Under the pieces are notes generated by a model. The model searched no databases. It was not told the origin of the DNA and was given only the letters and a program-made list of their open reading frames with translations. Below are positions 5,919 to 11,223 of a stretch of DNA of 11,223 bases, piece by piece. The stretch's first letter is position 1. Every line of letters starts with the position of its first letter. The stretch is from an uncultured Chloroflexota bacterium (GTDB lineage Bacteria > Chloroflexota > Chloroflexia > Thermomicrobiales > UBA6265): positions 1 through 11,223 of the forward strand of contig CALGSZ010000031.1 in the NCBI GenBank assembly GCA_937901745.1, given 5' to 3'. Made by a program: the position numbers and the translations under genes.

Positions 5919-7135
5919 TCGTCGAGTACCACGCGATCCAGAGCTTCGCGCCCGCGAACCTGAATCGCGACGATGCGGGGGTGCCCAAGAGCTGCACGTT
6001 TGGCGGCGTGCTTCGGGCAAGGGTGAGCAGCCAGTCGTGGAAGCGCGCGATCCGGATGCGCTTCGTCAACGGAGACTTCGGTTTGGCCACCGGACTCAGG
6101 ACCAAGCGTGCTCACCAAGCGATCGTGGATCGGTTGACGAGTGGTGACGTGCCGCTGGATGAGGATCGGGCACGGCACCGTGCCGCGGTGGTCTTGGAGG
6201 CGGAACCGATTGGAGTCGGTCTTGTGATCGGGGACGACCAGAACGAGTCCTCCGAGATCAAGACGAAGCAGCTGATCTTCTTCCGCGAGGAGGACTTGGA
6301 CGTGCTGGCGGATGTGGCAAGGGAGTTCGGCGAGGAGATCGACAAGCTTCCGTCCAGCGTCGGGGGTCTTGGAGATGGCGACAGCGGTGCGGAGAAAGAC
6401 AGCAGCCCGAAAAGGGGGAAAAAAGAGCGTAAGAAGATTTCCCTGCCCAAGGAGGCTGCGGATCGCATCAAGGAGATCCTGAATGGTCCCGGCCGGACGG
6501 CGGATGTCGCTCTCTTTGGTCGCATGCTCGCTGAGCTGCCCACCGCGAAAGTCGAGGCGTCCTGCCAGGTCGCGCACGCGATCGGGACCCACCGCCTCGC
6601 CGCTGAACACGACTTCTACACGGCGGTCGATGACCGTAAGCCGGACGACAACGAAGGCGCCGACATGATGGGCGTGATCGAGTACAACGCGAGCTGCCTT
6701 TACCGCTACGCGGCGTTGGATCTCGGTCAGCTGGCAGAGAACCTCGGGTCGACCGCCGCGGAGGACGAAGTTCAGAAGATCGTCGCAGCATTTACCGAAG
6801 CGTTCGCGCTCGCAGTTCCGAGTGGCAAGCAGAACTCGTTCGCTGCCCACAACCCGCCGAACTGCCTGCTGGTCACCGCGCGTGAGTCCGGGGCATGGAA
6901 TCTGGCCAACGCTTTCGCCGATCCGGTCGATGGCTCCCGGTCCGATGGCGGGATCGTCAAGGAGTCCGTGGAGCGCATGCGCAAGCAGTTGCGGACGATC
7001 GAGGGGATGTTCGGCTCCAAGGAGGCCCCCCTGCGCGGCAAAGTTCTCTCCGAGTTTCCCGGGCTCGATTGGGGGCCGACAATCGAACAGGTCGACAACC
7101 TCGAAGCGATCACTGCGTGGAACCCGGAGGCCTGA
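5915..7135 (+). CDS. cas7e: Cas7e (CasC/Cse4), Cascade backbone
   Basis: Six copies of Cas7e form the filament along the crRNA spacer; their thumbs flip out every sixth base, which is why a mismatch at guide position 6 is tolerated. The 406-aa protein opens MIVEYHAIQSFAPANLNRDD and contains FGGVLRARVSSQSWKRAIR, HAIGTHRLAAEHDFYTAVDD (around 221-240) and GKQNSFAAHNPPN (around 304-316), all hallmark Cse4 segments. Residues about 150-177 form a charged, flexible insert (GDGDSGAEKDSSPKRGKKER) encoded by an A/G-homopolymer-rich stretch. It is longer than I expect for the family and probably lies in a loop. The ATG overlaps the casB stop (ATGA) and follows GGAAGGAG. Confidence 0.96.
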   Translation: MIVEYHAIQSFAPANLNRDDAGVPKSCTFGGVLRARVSSQSWKRAIRMRFVNGDFGLATGLRTKRAHQAIVDRLTSGDVPLDEDRARHRAAVVLEAEPIGVGLVIGDDQNESSEIKTKQLIFFREEDLDVLADVAREFGEEIDKLPSSVGGLGDGDSGAEKDSSPKRGKKERKKISLPKEAADRIKEILNGPGRTADVALFGRMLAELPTAKVEASCQVAHAIGTHRLAAEHDFYTAVDDRKPDDNEGADMMGVIEYNASCLYRYAALDLGQLAENLGSTAAEDEVQKIVAAFTEAFALAVPSGKQNSFAAHNPPNCLLVTARESGAWNLANAFADPVDGSRSDGGIVKESVERMRKQLRTIEGMFGSKEAPLRGKVLSEFPGLDWGPTIEQVDNLEAITAWNPEA

Positions 7136-7139
7136 GCAG

Positions 7140-7868
7140 ATGGGTGTCAGCACGCTCCGCATCTGGCTCAGCGGGCCGCTGCAGTCGTGGGAGACCGCGA
7201 GCCGATTCGAGGTTAGGACGACCGACTATGCGCCGTCGAAGTCGGCCGTGGTCGGCCTCGTGGCCGCGGCGATGGGGCGGAGACGCGACGAGCCCGTGGA
7301 CGACATGGCTCGCCTTCGCTTCGGGGTGCGGATTGAGCGACCTGGGACGGTGCTGCGGGATTTCCACACCGTCGGGACGCGGAGGAGGCCGATCGCCGTT
7401 GCCAACAAGAAGAAGCCTCGGGGGATCGTCACCCAGCGCTACTACCTCGAGGATGCCGCTTTCGTGGCGGGTTTTGAGGCGTGGGGTGACGATGGGGAGC
7501 TACTGCGCCGAATGCGCGCGGCTCTCGAATCTCCGCGCTGGCTCCTGGCCCTGGGCAGACGATCTTGCCCGCCGGCCTGGCCGTTGGTGGACGAGACCTC
7601 GATCTTCGCCGGGCCGCTGCGGGAGGCTCTGGCCGAGCCGTGGTGGCCGGGGCGCGGCAGTGACGACGAGGAGCCACCGGGCAGCAGCGGCGAACTGAAG
7701 CGGATCCGCAAGCGGCGGGCCGGTGATCGCGAATCGAAGGTGGAGCTGAGGCTGGAGGACCCCGACGGCCCGATTGAAGTCGCGGACCAACCGCTCGGCG
7801 ATCGGAGCTTCATGGTCCGCCGAGTCAGGACCGTGTACGAAGCGAGGGGGGATGAGCAATGTTCCTGA
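7140..7868 (+). CDS. cas5e: Cas5e (CasD), Cascade 5'-handle-binding subunit
   Basis: Cas5e caps Cascade by gripping the eight-base 5' handle of the crRNA, here predicted as GTGAACCG for array guides and GTGAACCC for the CreR-like guide. The 242-aa protein shows the family N-terminus: LRIWLSGPLQSWE (6-18), SRFEVRTTDYAPSKSAVVGL (21-40) and VAAAMGRRR. The chosen ATG is nine bases after GGAGG (7126-7130) and four bases past the cas7e stop. The frame is open much further upstream, inside cas7e, but that part is only a shadow of cas7e. The C-terminus overlaps cas6e by ten bases. Confidence 0.94.
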   Translation: MGVSTLRIWLSGPLQSWETASRFEVRTTDYAPSKSAVVGLVAAAMGRRRDEPVDDMARLRFGVRIERPGTVLRDFHTVGTRRRPIAVANKKKPRGIVTQRYYLEDAAFVAGFEAWGDDGELLRRMRAALESPRWLLALGRRSCPPAWPLVDETSIFAGPLREALAEPWWPGRGSDDEEPPGSSGELKRIRKRRAGDRESKVELRLEDPDGPIEVADQPLGDRSFMVRRVRTVYEARGDEQCS

Positions 7869-8491
7869 GTCGATTGCGACTGCACCCGCGCGACCTGGAC
7901 GTCCTTCGCGACATCGCCGACGCCGAGCAGTTGCACCGGACGGTGATGCGGGCCTTCCCGCAGCACGATGGTTCGGACGCCCGGGCTGCCTTTCGGGTGT
8001 TGTTCCGGCTCGAGTTCGATCGCGAGCGGCGCCCGGTCGCCCTGGTGCAGTCGGCGGTGCAGCCCGCCTGGGACAAACTGTCCGAGGGCTATCTGCTGCA
8101 GCACGAGTCCAAGGAGATCAGCGGCTTCCTCGACGCGATCGAGTCAGGCCGCCGATTCCGGTTCCGACTGCTCGCGAACCCGTCGAAGAAGGTTGCGAAC
8201 GGAGGCCGCAACAGCCGGCGGGTTGCACTGCTCGACGAAGCTCAGCAGCGCGACTGGCTGCGACGGCGTGCCGAGCGCGGTGGCTTCGAGCTGCCGGTGG
8301 ACGACGGGCTCCTGATCGCCCCCAAGCGACCGCTGGGCAAGGGCGGCAAAGGACGTCCCGGTCTCCATGTGAGACCAGTCCTCTACGAAGGGCTACTGAC
8401 CGTGACCGACGCCGACGCCTTCCGGCAGACCCTCATAGCGGGAATCGGCCCGGCGAAGGCATACGGCTGCGGCCTCCTCAGCGTCGCGTAG
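7859..8491 (+). CDS. cas6e: Cas6e (CasE/Cse3), crRNA-processing endoribonuclease
   Basis: Cas6e cuts the precursor crRNA just after the repeat hairpin and stays bound to it as part of Cascade. The 210-aa protein has two ferredoxin-like halves. H26 in EQLHRTVM is at the position of the catalytic histidine of Thermus thermophilus Cse3 (H26); that enzyme's assisting Y23 is replaced here by E23. The glycine-rich loop GIGPAKAYGCGLL (195-207) near the C-terminus is diagnostic. The ATG lies after a GAGGGGGGA ribosome binding site inside the end of cas5e. The expected substrate stem (six G-C/A-T pairs, four-base loop) is present in the array and in psi-R2 at 683-698. Confidence 0.95.
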   Translation: MFLSRLRLHPRDLDVLRDIADAEQLHRTVMRAFPQHDGSDARAAFRVLFRLEFDRERRPVALVQSAVQPAWDKLSEGYLLQHESKEISGFLDAIESGRRFRFRLLANPSKKVANGGRNSRRVALLDEAQQRDWLRRRAERGGFELPVDDGLLIAPKRPLGKGGKGRPGLHVRPVLYEGLLTVTDADAFRQTLIAGIGPAKAYGCGLLSVA

Positions 8492-8519
8492 TCCACCGCG
8501 CCGCAAGGGCCGGGCGAGG

Positions 8520-9467
8520 ATGCGCATCGACGACCTTCACCTGTTGCCCAAGGTGAGGGACTCCGGGAGTTTCCTCTACCTGGAACGTGGTCGGCTTGAG
8601 CAGGACGGGCGCTCGGTCCTCTTCGTCAACGAGTCAAGTCGGACACCGATACCGGCGGCGAATCTGTCGTTGCTGATTCTCGGCCCCGGTACGACCGTTA
8701 CCCACAAGGCTGTGGTCAACCTGGCCGAGTGCGGGTGTTCGGTCGTTTGGGGTGGTGAGGAGGGCGTGCGCCTCTACGCGGCCGGGCTCGGAGACACCCG
8801 GAGCGGGAGTCGCCTGCTCCGGCAGGCTGAGCTGGTGGCAGACCCCGAGAAGAGGCTTCTTGTGGTGCGCCGCCTGTATCAGCTGCGATTTGAGGAAGAG
8901 CTGCCCGAGGACATGTCGCTGCGGCAGATACGGGGCAGGGAGGGGGCGCGCGTGAGAGACGCGTATCGTGCCTGGAGTCGCCGGACGGGCGTTCCCTGGG
9001 GAGGACGCAGATTCGAGCGCGGCGACTGGTCAAAGGCATCGCCTGTCAACCGAGCCCTGTCCGCGGCCAACAGCTGTCTTTACGGGATCTGCCATGCCGC
9101 GATCGTCAGCGCCGGATATTCACCCGGATTGGGCTTTATCCACACGGGAAAGGCGTTGTCCTTCGTCTACGACGTTGCGGATCTGTACAAGACGGAAACG
9201 TCAATTCCGGCGGCCTTTCTTGCTGCGCAGAGCGGCGCGCGAGATGTCGAGCGGGCGGCTCGTCACGCTCTGCGGGACCAGTTTCACCAGACTCGCCTGC
9301 TCAGCCGAATTGTCGACGACCTCGCGATCGTGCTCGATCTTCCGGCGGACCGTGACGACGATGGCGGGTTCAGCGCCGACCAGGCGCGTCCTGGATCGCT
9401 GTGGGATCCGGAGAGCGGCACGGTTAGAGGAGGGGCCAATCACAGTTCCACCGAGGTGCACGCGTGA
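8520..9467 (+). CDS. cas1e: Cas1e, spacer integrase
   Basis: Cas1 forms the Cas1-Cas2 integrase that inserts new spacers at the leader end. The 315-aa product has the metal-binding residues E141 (IRGREGARVRDAY), H208 (GFIHTGKALSF) and D221 (VYDVADLYK), at the same numbers as in E. coli Cas1. The N-terminus (MRIDDLHLLPKVRDSGSFLYLE) is typical of the I-E branch. The ATG at 8520 is preceded by GGGCGAGG. A 28-base gap after cas6e is the largest in the operon but contains no obvious terminator. The stop overlaps the cas2e start (GTGA). Confidence 0.97.
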   Translation: MRIDDLHLLPKVRDSGSFLYLERGRLEQDGRSVLFVNESSRTPIPAANLSLLILGPGTTVTHKAVVNLAECGCSVVWGGEEGVRLYAAGLGDTRSGSRLLRQAELVADPEKRLLVVRRLYQLRFEEELPEDMSLRQIRGREGARVRDAYRAWSRRTGVPWGGRRFERGDWSKASPVNRALSAANSCLYGICHAAIVSAGYSPGLGFIHTGKALSFVYDVADLYKTETSIPAAFLAAQSGARDVERAARHALRDQFHQTRLLSRIVDDLAIVLDLPADRDDDGGFSADQARPGSLWDPESGTVRGGANHSSTEVHA

Positions 9468-9760
9468 GCCTCACGGTTATCGCGGTGGAACGGGTGCCCG
9501 CGGGCTTGCGCGGCGACTTGTCACGGTGGATGCTTCAGCCCCAGGTGAACGTCTTCGTTGGCTCTCTGTCTGCCGACGTGAGGGCACGTCTCTGGGAGCG
9601 GGTTGCCAAGCATCGCTCCGCGGGTGCATGCCTGATGGTCAACGTCGCGAGCAACGAGCAGGGCTTCGAGATCCGGTTGGTTGGGGACCGAGAGCGACAA
9701 GCGATCGACTGCGAAGGGATGGCGTTGATCCAGGTTCCCCCGCGCAGCTCGGAGGAGTGA
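9464..9760 (+). CDS. cas2e: Cas2e, structural partner of Cas1
   Basis: This 98-aa protein starts with GTG overlapping the cas1e stop by four bases. It begins (V/M)SLTVIAVERVPAGLRGDLSRW and contains LQPQVNVFVGSLSADVRARLW, both conserved in Cas2e, a ferredoxin-fold dimer that bridges two Cas1 dimers and measures the prespacer. It ends RSSEE and TGA. The TGA is followed immediately by the TTG of the exonuclease gene in the same reading frame. The cas2 3' end (GGAGGAG) doubles as the ribosome binding site of that gene. Confidence 0.94.
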   Translation: MSLTVIAVERVPAGLRGDLSRWMLQPQVNVFVGSLSADVRARLWERVAKHRSAGACLMVNVASNEQGFEIRLVGDRERQAIDCEGMALIQVPPRSSEE

Positions 9761-10576
9761 TTGGCGGGTCAAGTAGACAGCCGCGAGGTTGGATGGTGCT
9801 CTGGCAACCTGGTGGACGAGCCCATCGGCCGCAGACGGTGGGTTGTCATCGATACGGAGACCACCGGCCTTAGCGTGACTAGGGATGAACTGCGCGAGGT
9901 CGCTGCCTGTGTGCTGGACCCGCGGTGCGAAACTATCGAAGCATGCTGCGAGTGGTCTGCGGACGAAGGCGTCGAGGCACTTCAGGCATTGGTAGCGCGG
10001 GCAGGGCGGGCCCTCGCCGGGGGCGTTCTGGTTGCCCACAATCTCGAGTTTGACCTCGCCTTCCTTGGCCGGCACGAGGCCACACGAGAAACGCTGGTAG
10101 CCGAACCGAGGCGTTGGCTATGCACGATGAGAGCGGCCGGAGGTTTTGTCTCGCTGGATGCGCTCGCCGAGGGATTTGGGGTAAAGCTGACCGGACGACA
10201 CACAGCGGCGGGAGACGCGCGAGGCTTGGCGGAGATCCTCCGACAGATCGTCGGTGCCGTGCGGGAAATGGGGGCTGATTCGGTGGAGTCGCTCCGAGAA
10301 ATGGCAACCTCGCGCTGTCGTTGCGGGGATGGGCCCGGGGTCGTGGTCCCCCGGTCATGGGCAGTGGTCGCGGAAAGCCTGCCGCGAGTTGCTCCGGTGC
10401 GGTTCCCGAGCCCGCAGCAGCGAGCCATAGTTGCTGCTGTCGGCGAGCGCCTGTACGCGACGTGTTCTCCGATTTCGCTGGCTGCTGCGACACAGGCACT
10501 CGAAGCGGCGGGCTTGTCGGCGATCTCTCTGGAGCTCGTCCTCGCCGATCTCGACCGGCTCCCATCAGACACTTAA
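9761..10576 (+). CDS. DEDDh (DnaQ-like) 3'-5' exonuclease, adaptation accessory
   Basis: The 271-aa protein contains all five catalytic residues of a DEDDh exonuclease: D31 and E33 in VVIDTETTGL, D98 in VAHNLEFDLAFL, and H147 with D152 in GRHTAAGDARGL. The family removes nucleotides from 3' ends. In type I-E systems lacking Cas4, DnaQ-like enzymes trim prespacer overhangs, and in some species (for example Streptococcus thermophilus) the domain is fused to Cas2. Here it is separate but directly abuts cas2e in the same frame. The TTG start is supported by GGAGG five bases upstream and by the lack of a better start before the domain. Residues about 1-26 are linker-like. Residues about 172-271 form an extension I do not recognise, with a CRCGDG turn (186-191) and a helical end. 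Confidence 0.9.
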   Translation: MAGQVDSREVGWCSGNLVDEPIGRRRWVVIDTETTGLSVTRDELREVAACVLDPRCETIEACCEWSADEGVEALQALVARAGRALAGGVLVAHNLEFDLAFLGRHEATRETLVAEPRRWLCTMRAAGGFVSLDALAEGFGVKLTGRHTAAGDARGLAEILRQIVGAVREMGADSVESLREMATSRCRCGDGPGVVVPRSWAVVAESLPRVAPVRFPSPQQRAIVAAVGERLYATCSPISLAAATQALEAAGLSAISLELVLADLDRLPSDT

Positions 10577-10646
10577 CGGCCTGCTGCCCAATCGGGCAAG
10601 GCGCGATCTTTGACAATTGCAGGGATAATGCCTCTTGAGCGCAAGT
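10577..10646 (+). promoter_or_regulatory. CRISPR leader
   Basis: Only 70 bases separate the exonuclease stop from the first repeat, so this short stretch must serve as leader unless the leader extends into the gene. It holds a small hairpin (TGCCC 10585-10589 / GGGCA 10594-10598, AATC loop), a TTGACA at 10610-10615 and a GATAAT at 10624-10629. These hexamers are eight bases apart, too close to form one promoter, so either GATAAT works with a weak -35 or array transcription comes from elsewhere. The stretch is more AT-rich than its surroundings near the repeat, as leaders usually are. Insertion of new spacers is expected at 10646/10647. Confidence 0.6.
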
Positions 10647-11223
10647 GTCGTCCCCACGTGCGTGGGGGTGAACCGAGACCATCCACAGCTTCAGCGAGCG
10701 CTGGATTGTCGTCCCCACGTGCGTGGGGGTGAACCGACGTACCATATATTCAGGGAATACGACCGCAAGTCGTCCCCACGTGCGTGGGGGTGAACCGGCT
10801 GTGCCGGGCCTGTCGGAGCGACGACGCGGGTCGTCCCCACGTGCGTGGGGGTGAACCGGTGGCAGCGGCCGGGACGCGCGTGGACCTGACGTCGTCCCCA
10901 CGTGCGTGGGGGTGAACCGACAAAGCGATCATCACTAGCTCGGCCATCGTCGTCGTCCCCACGTGCGTGGGGGTGAACCGGGCCTCTACAAGGCCTACAC
11001 CGGCGCCTTGAAGTCGTCCCCACGTGCGTGGGGGTGAACCCTCGATTTCGGCGCCTTCCTCGAAGGTGCGTAGTCGTCCCCACGTGCGTGGGGGTGAACC
11101 GATGACGCGGTAGTGGCTCGTAGACACGTCGGCGTCGTCCCCACGTGCGTGGGGGTGAACCGAGGCCGAGTTGATGCGCCTCATGGACATCTGCGTCGTC
11201 CCCACGTGCGTGGGGGTGAACCG
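10647..11223 (+). CRISPR. Type I-E CRISPR array, ten repeats and nine spacers (runs to window edge)
   Basis: The 29-base repeats start at 10647, 10708, 10769, 10830, 10891, 10952, 11013, 11073, 11134 and 11195. They begin GTCGTCCCCACG and end GGGGGTGAACCG, with the palindromic core CCCCAC/GTGGGG. Nine are identical; the one at 11013-11041 ends in C instead of G. Spacers are 32 bases except the seventh (11042-11072, 31 bases). Orientation is plus: the GTGAACCG handle precedes each spacer, and the leader and cas genes are upstream, so the newest spacer is at 10676-10707. The last repeat ends exactly at the window edge and is intact, so the array probably continues. By eye I saw no spacer matching elsewhere in the window. 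Confidence 0.98.

Noticed and set aside
6410..6425. A/G homopolymer run in cas7e as a programmed frameshift site
   Set aside because: The A-run is in the phase AAA-AAA-G rather than A-AAA-AAG, and the downstream zero frame continues normally into conserved Cas7e sequence.
5858..7162. Long minus-strand frame opposite cas7e
   Set aside because: It is antisense to an unmistakable Cas7e, and such long shadows are common in high-GC DNA.
10585..10598. Hairpin after the exonuclease as an operon terminator
   Set aside because: It has a five-pair stem only and no following T-run; too weak to call.
10610..10629. TTGACA plus GATAAT as a complete leader promoter
   Set aside because: The spacing is eight bases instead of about 17, so the two hexamers cannot form one sigma-70-type promoter.
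10691..11205. Minus-strand proteins rich in SPPRTWGR, HPHARGDD and FTPTHVGTT motifs
   Set aside because: These are the three frames of the CRISPR repeats read backwards, a well-known false gene call.

Overview
This window holds a near-complete type I-E CRISPR-Cas locus from a high-GC bacterium. High GC3, frequent GTG/TTG starts, the I-E repeat family and the style of the flanking genes suggest an actinobacterium. Thermoleophilia/Solirubrobacterales is a guess from the flanking protein fragments, not a firm assignment.

Layout. On the minus strand, 1-121 is the N-terminus of a small DUF4234-type membrane protein. From 122 to about 600 there is no intact gene: a G-rich stretch with a G-quadruplex motif, a start-less 3' gene remnant on the plus strand (256-498), and then two short inverted repeats. 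From 587 to 706 there is a compact regulatory module (below). A 56-aa ORF (734-904) then overlaps the preferred start of cas3 by TAATG. After it come cas3, casA/cas8e, casB/cas11, cas7e, cas5e, cas6e, cas1e, cas2e and a DEDDh (DnaQ-like) exonuclease, all on the plus strand, with overlaps or gaps of at most 28 bases, so they read as one operon. A 70-base leader and an array of ten 29-base repeats and nine spacers follow; the last repeat ends exactly at the window edge.

Most interesting signal. Just upstream of the cas operon sits a one-spacer 'mini-CRISPR': a degenerate repeat that keeps the 3' handle (617-645), a 32-base spacer-like segment (646-677), and a second degenerate repeat that keeps the Cas6e hairpin with a compensating base-pair change (678-706). 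The first 15 bases of the spacer match, at 14 of 15 positions, a site on the minus strand at 604-618. That site lies 27 bases upstream of the spacer, in the presumed cas promoter, and is preceded by the canonical I-E PAM AAG. The only mismatch is at position 6, which is flipped out and unread in Cascade R-loops; beyond position 15 the match falls to chance. This is the architecture of a cas-regulating RNA (CreR), a crRNA-like guide that makes Cascade repress its own promoter without cutting.

How the parts fit. Cas6e would process both array crRNAs and the CreR-like RNA. Cascade (Cas8e, Cas11, Cas7e, Cas5e, Cas6e) loaded with array crRNAs recruits Cas3 to invaders. The same Cascade loaded with the seed-only guide would sit on the cas promoter, so expression would rise when crRNAs or phage inhibitors titrate Cascade away. 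Cas1e-Cas2e add spacers, and the exonuclease, encoded in the same frame as cas2e and separated from it by a single TGA, probably trims prespacers.
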